Part shown: positions 23,319-31,958 of the stretch, one piece after another
How positions within the stretch are numbered: position 1 is the first letter of the stretch
Layout of the letters: each line of letters opens with the position of its first letter
Source: UBA5066 sp048500275
GTDB taxonomy: Bacteria > Acidobacteriota > Thermoanaerobaculia > UBA5066
Assembly: GCA_048500275.1 (NCBI GenBank)
Contig: JASNYI010000001.1
Coordinates: forward strand, 1,736,001 to 1,800,000
Reading direction: 5' to 3'
DNA: 64,000 nt
Program-made: the position numbers and the translations under genes
Notes under the pieces: generated by a model
The model's database searches: none
Seen by the model: only the letters and a program-made list of their open reading frames with translations
What the model was told of the DNA's origin: nothing

Positions 23319-24443
23319 GTGGAGCTGACACTTCCGGCAGCCACCCTGGCCCGAGAGATGAGCCTGATGCAGGGTGTGGTGGAGCGGCGGACGCCCCATC
23401 AGATCCTCTCGAACGTCCTCCTCGAGGCCCACGACGCAACGCTCACGCTGACGGCGACCGATCTCGACACGACGTTCGTCTCGGAGATAGAGTCCCTCTC
23501 GCTCAAGACGGGTGGGGCCGTCACCGTTCCCGCACGCAAGCTCTTCGACGTCGTACGCGACCTTCCGGCGGGAGCCGAGGTGAGGCTGCGCGTCCTCGAG
23601 AACCACCACGTCCAGATCGACTGCAAGGAGCCGAAGCTCCGCATCCGCCTCAACGGCCTGCCGGCGACCGACTTCCCCACGCGCCCCGAGGCCGCCGGCG
23701 GTCCCACCCTCTCCCTGAAGTTCGGCGCGCTCCGCCGGATGGTCGAGAAGGTCCGCTTCGCCGTTTCCACAGAGGAGATCCGCCTGCAGCTCCAGGGAGC
23801 CCTCCTCAAGCCGAAGGACGGAGGGCTCGAGATGGCGGCCACGGACGGTCACCGCCTCGCCCTCATCGAGGTCGAGGACGCCACGGCCGAGCCCGGCTTC
23901 GAGGCGATCCTCGTCTCCAAGAAGGTCCTCGACGAGCTCTCGCGCCTCGACGCGGACGACGAAACGCCGGTGACGATCACACGGGGAACGAACCACATCG
24001 GCTTCACGGTCGGGCGCCGCCGCATCTTCTCCAAGCTCGACGACCGTCGCTTTCCCGACTACGAGAAGGTCATCAGCAAGGACAACACCAAGAGGGCGAC
24101 CGTCGTGAGAGAGGAGCTTCTCGGCGCCGTGCGCCGCATCTCCCTCCTCTCCGGCGACAGGCTGAAGGCCGTCAGCCTCTCCTTCAAGGAGGGGGCTCTC
24201 GTCGTCTCCTCCGAGAGCCAGGACGTCGGGGACGGCGATCAGGAGATCGTCGCCGAATACGAGGCCGACGACATCACCCTCCGGCTGAACTCGCGATACC
24301 TCGAGCAGTTCCTCGAGGCCTGCGAGACCGAGAAGGTCCACCTCTTCGTGAAGGACGAGGGGTCGCAGTGCCAGGGCCGTCCCGCCGAGCCGGTGGCCGG
24401 CCTGAAGAGCTACCTCTACGTCGTCATGCCGATGCGTGTCTGA
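23319..24443 (+). CDS. dnaN: DNA polymerase III beta sliding clamp
   Basis: 374 residues in three repeated clamp domains (about 1-120, 128-245, 246-374). Conserved points: 'RRTPHQILSNVLLEA', 'LKTGGAVTVPARKLFDVVRDLP', 'ATDGHRLALIEV', 'GRRRIFSKLDDRRFPDYEKVI' and the C-terminal 'YLYVVMPMRV' that forms part of the clamp-binding pocket. Start GTG 23319 has GGAGGGG upstream. It follows oriC and leads dnaN-recF-gyrB-gyrA. Confidence 0.97.
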   Translation: MELTLPAATLAREMSLMQGVVERRTPHQILSNVLLEAHDATLTLTATDLDTTFVSEIESLSLKTGGAVTVPARKLFDVVRDLPAGAEVRLRVLENHHVQIDCKEPKLRIRLNGLPATDFPTRPEAAGGPTLSLKFGALRRMVEKVRFAVSTEEIRLQLQGALLKPKDGGLEMAATDGHRLALIEVEDATAEPGFEAILVSKKVLDELSRLDADDETPVTITRGTNHIGFTVGRRRIFSKLDDRRFPDYEKVISKDNTKRATVVREELLGAVRRISLLSGDRLKAVSLSFKEGALVVSSESQDVGDGDQEIVAEYEADDITLRLNSRYLEQFLEACETEKVHLFVKDEGSQCQGRPAEPVAGLKSYLYVVMPMRV

Positions 24444-24461
24444 GGGGGTGCGCGGCGACAC

Positions 24462-25637
24462 GTGGAGATCGGAACCCTCTCAGTCGAGGCCTTTCGTAAC
24501 CTCGCCCCTTCCCGCCTCGGCTTCCACCCGCGGATGAATCTCCTCGTGGGAACGAACGGACAGGGGAAGACGAACGTCCTCGAGAGCCTCGCCCTCGTCT
24601 CGGGACGCCCGTCCTTCCGGACGGCCGACCTCTCCGACGTCGTCCGCGACGGCGCGCGGGAGGCCTCGGTCTCCGTCCGCCTTTCGGGAGCGCCGGACGG
24701 CGCGCTCGGCGCGCGTTTCGGAAACGGACGACGCGAGCACGCCTGGAACGGAAGGAAGGTCTCGAGGATGGAAGCGAGCCGGAGGCTCCCTCTCGTCCTC
24801 CTGACGGCCACGGACCTGACGCGCCTCGGAGGGGCACCCGCCGAGCGGCGGCGTGCGCTCGACCGCGTCGTCCTCGCCTTCGAGCCCGGCCTCGCCGCCG
24901 ACTACCGGCGGTACGAAAAGGCCCGCGCAGAGCGCGTGGCCCTTCTCGCCCACCCCGGCCGGCCCGACCGCGACGCCCTCTCCTCGTTCGAGGAGATCCT
25001 CGCCGACGCCGGCGCGGCGATCGCCGAGGCGCGCCGCCGCAGGGTCGGGCCCCTCGGCCGGAAGATCGCCGAGTACGCGCTCCTCCTCGACGCGCCCTGG
25101 AGCGACGTGGCGCTGCGCCTCGTCTCCGACCTTCCGGCCGGCGAAGGGCGGGAGCCGCTCGCCGGGGCGCTCCGCGCCGGGCTGCGCGCCGGCGAGGGCG
25201 CCGACCGCCGCGCGGGACGCGCCCTCTTCGGGCCCCACCGCGACGACGTCCGCCTCGTGTCGGGAGGTCTCCCCCTCTCGAGCCGGGCGTCCTCCGGCGA
25301 GATCCGGACGCTCGTCCTTGCGTGGGCCCTCGCCGAGAGGGCGCTCCTCGCGGACGCCACCGGCATCCTCCCCGTCTTCGCGTTCGACGACTTCGACTCC
25401 GAGTGGGACCCCGCCGTCCTGGCGCGGTTCGCCGGGACGCTCCCCGACGACGGCCAGGTCTTCCTCACGTCGGCGCGCGCCGGCGTCGCGCGCGCCCTCC
25501 CTCTCCCGGAAGGAGCCGTCTGGATCGTCGAGGCCGGGACCCTCTCCCGCGCCGGCCGCCTGGACGGCCGGGTCCCCACCGTCTCCCCCGCGGCCGCGTG
25601 GCCCCACGAAAGGTCCGAAGATGTCCTCGCCTCCTGA
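24462..25637 (+). CDS. recF: DNA replication and repair protein RecF
   Basis: 391 residues, SMC-like ATPase for loading RecA at gaps. Start 'MEIGTLSVEAFRNLAPSRLGFHP', Walker A 'GTNGQGKTNVLESL' (about 31-44), ABC signature-like 'SSGEIRTLVLAWALAER', and a Walker-B region 'VFAFDDFDSEWDP' near 307-319, where most RecF have 'LLDDVxSELD'. GTG 24462 lies 18 bp after dnaN. The 3' end overlaps gyrB by 17 bp. Confidence 0.95.
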   Translation: MEIGTLSVEAFRNLAPSRLGFHPRMNLLVGTNGQGKTNVLESLALVSGRPSFRTADLSDVVRDGAREASVSVRLSGAPDGALGARFGNGRREHAWNGRKVSRMEASRRLPLVLLTATDLTRLGGAPAERRRALDRVVLAFEPGLAADYRRYEKARAERVALLAHPGRPDRDALSSFEEILADAGAAIAEARRRRVGPLGRKIAEYALLLDAPWSDVALRLVSDLPAGEGREPLAGALRAGLRAGEGADRRAGRALFGPHRDDVRLVSGGLPLSSRASSGEIRTLVLAWALAERALLADATGILPVFAFDDFDSEWDPAVLARFAGTLPDDGQVFLTSARAGVARALPLPEGAVWIVEAGTLSRAGRLDGRVPTVSPAAAWPHERSEDVLAS

Positions 25638-28083
25638 TCCCGACGCCCTTCCCGCCGAGGAGCGGGAAACGAGCTACGGCACCGAGTCGATCAAGCTCCT
25701 GAAGGGGCTCGAGGCGGTGCGAAAGCGCCCGGGGATGTACATCGGGAACACCGACGACATCACCGGCCTCCACCACATGGTCACCGAGCTCGTCGACAAC
25801 TCCATCGACGAGGCGCAGGTCGGCTACTGCGACCGGGTCACCGTCACCGTCCACGCCGACGAGACCGTCACCGTCGAGGACAACGGGCGCGGCATCCCGG
25901 TGGGTCTCCACCCGGTCCACGGGCGCGAGACGCTGGAGATCATCCTCACCGACCTCCACTCGGGAGGGAAGTTCGACGACAACGCCTACAAGGTCTCCGG
26001 CGGCCTCCACGGCGTCGGCCTCTCGGTCGTCAACGCGCTGTCGGCCGACCTCGACGTCGAGATCCGCCGCGACGGCCGCGTCTGGCAGCAGCCGTACGCC
26101 AAGGGGATCCCGCAGGAGCCGCTGCGCGAGGTCGGCCGGACGAACAAGACCGGGACGAAGATCACCTTCCGCGCGGACCCCGAGATCTTCTCCGTCACCT
26201 CCTACAACTTCGAGACGCTCTCCCAGCGCCTGCGCGAGCTCGCCTTCCTGAACCCGGGGGTCTCGATCGAGGTCTTCGACGAGCGCGACGAGACGGGCGA
26301 GAAGAAGCACGTCTTCCGCTACGAGGGGGGCATCTCCTCCTTCGTCGAGCACCTCAACAAGAACCGCGAGAAGCTGCACGAGAACGTCATCTTCTTCACC
26401 GACGTGAAGGACCCCTCGGGGGACGCGAAGGCCGACGCCAAGAAGGAGCGCCTCGACGTCGCCCTCCAGTGGAACGACGGGTACCAGGAGCAGATCTACT
26501 GCTTCACGAACACGATCTCGAACAAGGACGGGGGGACCCACCTCGAGGGGCTGAAGGCCGCCCTCACGCGGGCGATCCAGAAGTACGCGGAGACCAACGC
26601 CCTCACGAAGAACCTGAAGGACACGACCCTCTCCGGCGACGACTGCCGGGAGGGGCTCACGGCGGTCGTCTCGCTCAAGATCCGCGACCCGAAGTTCTCC
26701 TCCCAGACGAAGGAGAAGCTCGTCTCGCAGGAGGCGAAGACCTGGGTCCAGACGGTCACCTACGAGAGGCTCTCGAGCTTCTTCGAGGAGAACCCGAAGG
26801 TCGCCCGGAGGATCGTCGACAAGATCATCGAAGCCGCCCGCGCGCGGGAGGCCGCGCGCCGCGCCCGCGAGCTCGTCCGGCGCAAGGGCGCCCTCGACGG
26901 CGCGGGGCTGCCCGGCAAGCTCGCCGACTGCCAGGAGGCCGACCCGGCGCTCTCCGAGCTCTTCATCGTCGAGGGGGACTCGGCGGGAGGCTCGGCCAAG
27001 CAGGGGCGCGACCGGAGGACGCAGGCGATCCTGCCGCTGAAGGGGAAGATCCTGAACGTCGAGAAGGCGCGTTTCGACAAGATGCTCGCCTTCGCGGAGA
27101 TCCGCTCCCTCATCCTCGCCCTCGGTGCCGGGATCGGCGAGGAGTACGACGTCGAGAAACTCCGCTACCACAAGGTCGTCCTGATGACGGACGCCGACGT
27201 CGACGGCTCCCACATCCGGACGCTCCTCCTGACCTTCTTCTTCCGGCAGATGCGCGCCGCCATCGAGCGGGGGTACCTCTACATCGCGCAGCCGCCGCTC
27301 TACAAGGTCGTCGACGGCAAGCGCGAGTCGTTCCTGAAGGACGACAAGGAGTACGCCCGGTTCCTCCTCGCCCGGATCGGCGACGACCGCTCCCTCGTCA
27401 CGGAGCCGACCGGGACCGCCGTCTCCGGCGCCGGCCTCGTCCGCCTCTTCTCCGACGCCCAGGAGTGGCTCTCCCTCGTCAAGCGCCTCTCCCTCCGCGG
27501 CATTCCCGAGCCGCTCCTGCGCGCCCTCGTGAAGGCGGGGACCGGCCCCGAGGCCGCGCGGGACCGCGCCGCCCTCGAGGCGATCGCCGCGGGGCTCCCG
27601 GACGACCTGACGACGGAGGTCCTCCCGGAGGAGGAGCACGGCGGGTTCGCCCTCCACGTTTCGCGGGAGACGAACGGCGTCGTCCGCAGGGCGGTCGTCG
27701 ACGCGGCCTTCCTCGGCGGCTTCGACGTGCGCCGCGCCGGAGAGCTCGCCTCCGCCCTCGACGGCTTCCTCGACGGCCCCTATGCCCTGCGTCGAAAGGA
27801 CGGCGAGACGCGCCTCGCGACCCTCGCCGAGGCAGCCGACGCCGTCCTCGAGAGCGCCAAGAAGGGCCTCTCGGTGAGCCGCTACAAGGGCCTCGGCGAG
27901 ATGAACCCCGAAACGCTCTGGGAGACGACGATGAACCCCGCCTCGCGGCGGCTCCTGCAGGTCCGCGTGGAGGACGCCGTCGAGGCCGACGAGCTCTTCA
28001 CCGTCCTGATGGGCGACGCGGTCGAGCCCCGCCGGGCCTTCATCGAGGCCAACGCCCTCGCGGCGACGAACCTGGACATCTGA
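25621..28083 (+). CDS. gyrB: DNA gyrase subunit B
   Basis: 820 residues. GHKL ATPase with 'RPGMYIGNTDDITGLHHMVTELVDNSIDE', 'VEDNGRGIP' and 'GGLHGVGLSVVNALS'; TOPRIM motifs 'IVEGDSAGGSAKQGRDRRTQAILPLKGKILNVEKAR' and 'MTDADVDGSHIRTLLLTFF'; C-terminal 'RYKGLGEMNPETLWETTMNP'. Between TOPRIM and the C-terminal tail lies an extra block of about 150 residues (roughly 560-720), the insertion typical of Gram-negative-type GyrB. ATG 25621 lies inside recF, so the two are probably coupled. Confidence 0.97.
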   Translation: MSSPPDPDALPAEERETSYGTESIKLLKGLEAVRKRPGMYIGNTDDITGLHHMVTELVDNSIDEAQVGYCDRVTVTVHADETVTVEDNGRGIPVGLHPVHGRETLEIILTDLHSGGKFDDNAYKVSGGLHGVGLSVVNALSADLDVEIRRDGRVWQQPYAKGIPQEPLREVGRTNKTGTKITFRADPEIFSVTSYNFETLSQRLRELAFLNPGVSIEVFDERDETGEKKHVFRYEGGISSFVEHLNKNREKLHENVIFFTDVKDPSGDAKADAKKERLDVALQWNDGYQEQIYCFTNTISNKDGGTHLEGLKAALTRAIQKYAETNALTKNLKDTTLSGDDCREGLTAVVSLKIRDPKFSSQTKEKLVSQEAKTWVQTVTYERLSSFFEENPKVARRIVDKIIEAARAREAARRARELVRRKGALDGAGLPGKLADCQEADPALSELFIVEGDSAGGSAKQGRDRRTQAILPLKGKILNVEKARFDKMLAFAEIRSLILALGAGIGEEYDVEKLRYHKVVLMTDADVDGSHIRTLLLTFFFRQMRAAIERGYLYIAQPPLYKVVDGKRESFLKDDKEYARFLLARIGDDRSLVTEPTGTAVSGAGLVRLFSDAQEWLSLVKRLSLRGIPEPLLRALVKAGTGPEAARDRAALEAIAAGLPDDLTTEVLPEEEHGGFALHVSRETNGVVRRAVVDAAFLGGFDVRRAGELASALDGFLDGPYALRRKDGETRLATLAEAADAVLESAKKGLSVSRYKGLGEMNPETLWETTMNPASRRLLQVRVEDAVEADELFTVLMGDAVEPRRAFIEANALAATNLDI

Positions 28084-28123
28084 AATGAAGAGGGGCCTTC
28101 TCGCTTCCCCCGCCCCCCCCTCC

Positions 28124-28143
28124 GCCGCGGCCGCGGCCGCGGC
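28124..28143. repeat. 20-bp perfect palindrome between gyrB and gyrA
   Basis: An alternating CCGCGG/GGCCGC palindrome, preceded by a run of C residues (28109-28120), fills most of the 71-bp gyrB-gyrA gap. It could form a strong hairpin just upstream of gyrA and modulate readthrough or gyrA translation. Function is inference. Confidence 0.5.
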
Positions 28144-28154
28144 GAGGACGTGAC

Positions 28155-30779
28155 ATGACCGACACCCCCGACCAGCCCGCCGCCCCTGCCGAGCAGCGGA
28201 TCCCCGTCTCCATCGAGGAGGAGATCCGCCGCAGCTACCTCGACTACGCGATGTCGGTCATCGTGGGCCGGGCCCTGCCCGACGTCCGCGACGGCCTGAA
28301 GCCGGTCCACCGCCGCGTCCTCTACGGGATGTGGGAGCAGGGGAACCGCCACAACCGCGCCTACAAGAAGTCGGCCCGCATCGTCGGCGACGTCATGGGC
28401 AAGTACCACCCGCACGGCGACGCGTCGATCTACGACACCGTCGTGAGGATGGCCCAGGACTTCTCGATGAGCGAGACGCTCGTCGACGGGCAGGGGAACT
28501 TCGGCTCGGTGGACGGCGACAACGCCGCCGCGATGCGCTACACGGAGGTCCGCCTCACCGCGCTCGCCGAGGAGCTCGTCGGAGACGACATCGACAAGGA
28601 CACCGTCGACTGGACGGTGAACTACGACGGCTCGCTCCAGGAGCCGACGGTCCTGCCCGCGAAGTACCCGAACCTCCTCGTCAACGGCGCCGAGGGGATC
28701 GCCGTCGGCATGGCGACGAAGATCCCGCCGCACAACCTGCGGGAGGCCTGCGACGCGGCGACGCTCCTCCTCGAGAACGCCGAGGCGGGACTCGACGAGC
28801 TCCTCCGCGCGCTCCCCGGTCCCGACTTCCCGACGGGGGGCATCCTCCTCGGCCGCCGCGGCGTCGTCGAGGCTTACCGGAGCGGCCGCGGGATCATCCA
28901 GGTCCGCGGGCGGGCGGAGATCGAGGCCTCGGCGAAGGCCGACCGCGAGTCGATCGTCATCACCGAGCTCCCGTTCCAGGTCAACAAGGCGCGCCTCATC
29001 GAGCAGGTGGCCGACCTCGTCAACGAGAAGCGCCTCGAGGGGATCTCGGCGATCCGCGACGAGAGCGACCGGGACGGGATGCGCGTCGTCATCGACCTGA
29101 AGCGGGGCGAGAACGCGAACGTCCTCCTGAACCGGCTCTACCAGCTGACGCCGCTGCAGAGCTCGTTCGGGATCATCTTCCTCGCGATCGTCGAGGGGCA
29201 GCCGCGCGTCCTCCCGCTGAAGGAGATGCTCCGGCACTTCCTCGACCACCGCCGGCAGGTCGTCGTTCGGCGGACGCGCTTCGACCTCGCGAAGGCCGAG
29301 GCCCGGGCCCACCTCCTCCTCGGCCTCGCGATCGCCCTCTCGAACCTCGACCGCGTCATCGCGATCATCCGCGGCTCGAAGGACCCGGAGGAGGCGAAGG
29401 CGCGCCTCACGACGGAGGTCGAGGTCGAACTCTCGGCGCTGACGCGCTTCCTCGACCTGCCCTCGCTCGACCTGTCTCCCCGTGCGCGGCGCGACGGGGA
29501 CCTCGTCCGCCTCGACGAGGCCCAGGCGCAGGCGATCCTGGAGATGCGCCTCCAGCGGCTCACGGGCCTCGAGCGGGACAGGATCGTCGCCGAGTACAAG
29601 GACGTCCTCGCCGTCATCGCCGACCTGAAGGACATCCTCGCCCGGCCCGAGCGGGTGACCGCGATCATCCGCGACGAGCTCGCCGACGTGAAGGCGCGGT
29701 TCGGCTGCGAGAGGCGGACGGAGATCTCGACCCTCGATCGGGACCTCGCCGACGAGGACCTCATCAAGGACGAGGTCGTCGTCCTCACCGTGACCCGCGG
29801 CGGCTACGCCAAGAGCACCCCGCTCTCCGTCTACCGCGAGCAGAAGCGCGGGGGCAAGGGGAGGACGGGGGCCGCCGCGACCGCGGAGGACGTCGTCGAG
29901 CACCTCTTCGTCGCCTCGACGCACGACTCGCTCCTCGTCTTCACGAACCGGGGGCGGGTCCACTGCGTGAGGGTCTGGGACGTCCCGTCGGCCGGGCCGG
30001 CGGCGCGCGGCAAGGCGCTCGTGAACCTGATCCAGGTCGAGCCGGGCGACGCGGTCGCCGCGATGACGACGACCCGCGGCTTCCCGGAGGACCGCTTCCT
30101 CCTCTTCGCCACGAAGAGGGGGCTCGTGAAGAAGACGGTCCTCTCCGCGTACGGCAACGTCCGCGCCGCGGGGATCATCGCGATCAACCTCGAGGAGGAC
30201 GACGAGCTCCTGTCGGTCCAGGTGACCGACGGGGAGCGGCAGGTCTTCCTCGGGACCCGCAACGGCATGGGAATCAAGTTCGCGGAGACCGACGTGCGGC
30301 CGATCGGCCGGGACACGACCGGCGTCAAGGGGATCGAGCTGAGGGAAGGCGACGAGGTCGTCGAGATGGACCTCGTCGCCGACGACCAGACCCTCCTCGC
30401 CGTCACGGAGCTCGGCTTCGGCAAGCGGACGGACGTCTCCGAGTACCGCCTGCAGACCCGGGGCGGCACGGGCGTCATCAACGTGCGGGTCATGGAGAGG
30501 AACGGTCCCGTCGTCGGCATCAAGTCCGTCGGCGAGGAGGACCAGCTCCTCGTCATCACCCGGATGGGGATGATGATCCGCTTCCCGGCGGCAGAGGTCC
30601 GAGAGACCGGCCGCGACGCCCAGGGGGTCAAGGTGATCGACCTCGACGACGGGGACGCCGTCGTCGCGGTGGCCAAGCTCGCCTCCCTCGGCGAGCGGGA
30701 AGAGCCGGCCGACGAGCCGGAGGACCCTGACGCCCCGTCGGCGCCCGCCCCGGCCGGGGACGAACCGGAAAGCGAGTAG
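28155..30779 (+). CDS. gyrA: DNA gyrase subunit A
   Basis: 874 residues. The quinolone-resistance region 'KKSARIVGDVMGKYHPHGDASIYDTVVRMAQDFSM' is unmodified in pattern (His-Gly-Asp-Ala-Ser then Asp). The catalytic Tyr is in 'AAMRYTEVRLT'. The GyrA box is present as 'QKRGGKG' at the start of the C-terminal DNA-wrapping beta-pinwheel, which has about six blades, followed by an acidic Pro-rich tail. ATG 28155 follows the palindromic spacer. The stop TAG (30777-30779) is part of a -10-like hexamer for the next gene. Confidence 0.97.
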   Translation: MTDTPDQPAAPAEQRIPVSIEEEIRRSYLDYAMSVIVGRALPDVRDGLKPVHRRVLYGMWEQGNRHNRAYKKSARIVGDVMGKYHPHGDASIYDTVVRMAQDFSMSETLVDGQGNFGSVDGDNAAAMRYTEVRLTALAEELVGDDIDKDTVDWTVNYDGSLQEPTVLPAKYPNLLVNGAEGIAVGMATKIPPHNLREACDAATLLLENAEAGLDELLRALPGPDFPTGGILLGRRGVVEAYRSGRGIIQVRGRAEIEASAKADRESIVITELPFQVNKARLIEQVADLVNEKRLEGISAIRDESDRDGMRVVIDLKRGENANVLLNRLYQLTPLQSSFGIIFLAIVEGQPRVLPLKEMLRHFLDHRRQVVVRRTRFDLAKAEARAHLLLGLAIALSNLDRVIAIIRGSKDPEEAKARLTTEVEVELSALTRFLDLPSLDLSPRARRDGDLVRLDEAQAQAILEMRLQRLTGLERDRIVAEYKDVLAVIADLKDILARPERVTAIIRDELADVKARFGCERRTEISTLDRDLADEDLIKDEVVVLTVTRGGYAKSTPLSVYREQKRGGKGRTGAAATAEDVVEHLFVASTHDSLLVFTNRGRVHCVRVWDVPSAGPAARGKALVNLIQVEPGDAVAAMTTTRGFPEDRFLLFATKRGLVKKTVLSAYGNVRAAGIIAINLEEDDELLSVQVTDGERQVFLGTRNGMGIKFAETDVRPIGRDTTGVKGIELREGDEVVEMDLVADDQTLLAVTELGFGKRTDVSEYRLQTRGGTGVINVRVMERNGPVVGIKSVGEEDQLLVITRMGMMIRFPAAEVRETGRDAQGVKVIDLDDGDAVVAVAKLASLGEREEPADEPEDPDAPSAPAPAGDEPESE

Positions 30780-30782
30780 AGT
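30777..30782 (+). promoter_or_regulatory. -10-like TAGAGT overlapping the gyrA stop codon
   Basis: TAGAGT, 6 bases before ATG 30789; its first three bases are the gyrA stop. It would allow the transaldolase-like gene to be read from its own leaderless transcript in addition to gyr readthrough. Confidence 0.4.
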
Positions 30783-30788
30783 GAAGCC

Positions 30789-31442
30789 ATGAGGTTCTTT
30801 CTCGACAGCGTCGATGCCGACGAGGCCCGCCGCGTGAAGGAGTGGGGGCTCCTCGACGGCGCCGTCGTCCGGCCCGACGCCGCCCTCGCCGCGGGGCGCG
30901 ACTACCGGAAGGCGATCTCCGAGCTCTCCCAGGTCTGCGACGGCCCGGTCTTCGCCGCGGTCGCCGCGGGCGAGCCGAAGGGGATGTACAAGGAGGCGCG
31001 CGAGCTCGTGAAGCTCGGCAAGGCGATCGTCGTCCGCCTGCCGATGACGCGCGAGGGGCTCCGGGTCGTGCGACTCCTGAACGACGAGCAGATCGCGGCG
31101 GACGTCCACCTCGTCTTCACGCCGCTGCAGGCTCTCCTGGCGGCCCGGGCGGGCGCGGCCTACGCCTCGACGCCGGTCGGGACCCTCGACGCGACCGGGC
31201 AGGTCGGGATGGACGTCGTCGACGCCGTCGTGAGGGTCTACGACAACTACGGCCTTCAGACCCAGATCGTCGTCGACGGGGTCCAGAACCCGGTCCACGC
31301 CCTCGACACGGCGGCGATGGGGGCCGACGCGGCCGCGATGCCGTTCGCCGTCCTCGACCGCCTCTTCGACCACCCGCTCACCGCGCAGGGCGTCTCGGCG
31401 CTCCGCGCCCACTCCGCCGAGGGCCCGCGGCGCGTCCACTGA
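30789..31442 (+). CDS. Transaldolase/fructose-6-phosphate aldolase-like protein lacking catalytic residues
   Basis: 217 residues, the size and block order of the small FSA/TalC-type transaldolases: 'MRFFLDSVDADEARRVKEWG', 'IVVRLPMTREGLRVVRLL', 'VHLVFTPLQALLAARAGAAYASTPVGTLDATG', 'GADAAAMPFAVLDRLFDHPLTAQG'. The Schiff-base Lys (VVKxP in FSA) is Arg here (VVRLP). The TTNPS motif reads VVRPD. The Gln of 'AQV' is Ala, and the 'AASxK/R' block reads 'VDGVQN'. The fold should be kept, but classical aldol chemistry looks impossible. It may be a binding protein or a changed enzyme; the role is unknown. Confidence 0.75.
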   Translation: MRFFLDSVDADEARRVKEWGLLDGAVVRPDAALAAGRDYRKAISELSQVCDGPVFAAVAAGEPKGMYKEARELVKLGKAIVVRLPMTREGLRVVRLLNDEQIAADVHLVFTPLQALLAARAGAAYASTPVGTLDATGQVGMDVVDAVVRVYDNYGLQTQIVVDGVQNPVHALDTAAMGADAAAMPFAVLDRLFDHPLTAQGVSALRAHSAEGPRRVH

Positions 31443-31502
31443 AATGATCGCGGGGTCCGAAGCGGCCCCTGCCACGAGGTTTGAAACAAGAGCGGGGGGT
31501 CC

Positions 31503-31556
31503 GGGGGGCGCGCGAAGCCCAGCCCCCCGGCGAGGCTCGATCCCCCCGCGCCCCCC
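31503..31556 (+). terminator. GC-rich hairpin after the gyr gene group
   Basis: Arms GGGGGGCGCG (31503-31512) and CGCGCCCCCC (31547-31556) pair over 10 bp, with shorter inverted repeats in the loop and a second G-run/C-run pair flanking. No T-tract follows. It sits in the 146-bp spacer between the transaldolase-like gene and DUF507 and is a plausible terminator or attenuator. Confidence 0.45.
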
Positions 31557-31588
31557 ACGGGAAGAACCGTTCCGAGGTAGCAGCGCAG

Positions 31589-31873
31589 ATGTCTCTCTCC
31601 CGCGAAAGGGTCAACGACCTCGCCCACCGGGTCCTCGAAGGGCTGCGCAAGGCGCCGGGCGTCGAGCTGGCGGCGGAGGCGGAGTACGTCCGCAACCGGG
31701 TCGCCTCGGCGCTCCAGGAGTGGGAGAGGGAGAACGAGGCCCTCGCCGCCGAGGCGCGGAGGAGAGTCCTCACCCGGGGCCGGCGCGTCGCGGAGGGCTC
31801 GCGCGAGTTCGACCAGCTCCTCTCCGAGGAACTCCGCCGGCTCTGGGACGAACGGGCGACCCGGGGAGAGTGA
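31589..31873 (+). CDS. DUF507 family protein
   Basis: 94 residues, all helical and strongly charged. 'SLSRERVNDLAHRVLEGLRKAPGVEL' at the start and 'REFDQLLSEELRRLWDER' at the end match the DUF507 pattern. The family's role is unknown. The frame is open upstream to 31481, but those residues are the translated GC hairpin, so ATG 31589 is preferred. No ribosome site beyond a weak 'gagg' 11 bases upstream. Confidence 0.8.
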   Translation: MSLSRERVNDLAHRVLEGLRKAPGVELAAEAEYVRNRVASALQEWERENEALAAEARRRVLTRGRRVAEGSREFDQLLSEELRRLWDERATRGE

Positions 31874-31919
31874 CCGGCCGGGCCGTTCGGCCCGGATGGT
31901 TGGTGACCGCTCGGCCCGG

Positions 31920-31951
31920 ACTTGCCGTTGGTCTAGGCCAAGTGCCATCCT
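31920..31951 (+). promoter_or_regulatory. Promoter and probable operator of the MocR-type regulator
   Basis: TTGCCG (31922-31927), 18-bp spacer and CATCCT (31946-31951), 7 bases before GTG 31959. The spacer and -35 carry two nested inverted repeats: ACTTG (31920-31924) with CAAGT (31939-31943), and TTGGTCTAGGCCAA (31928-31941; 12 of 14 positions symmetrical). Dyads in the promoter spacer are typical autoregulatory sites; binding by the adjacent regulator is inference. Confidence 0.5.
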
Positions 31952-31958
31952 GTCCGGC

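Noticed and set aside
27882..31475. Minus-strand open frame of nearly 1200 codons opposite gyrA
   Set aside because: It mirrors the gyrA codon pattern, is extremely rich in Asp, Arg, Glu and Val, and has no recognizable domain. In DNA this GC-rich antisense frames stay open by chance.
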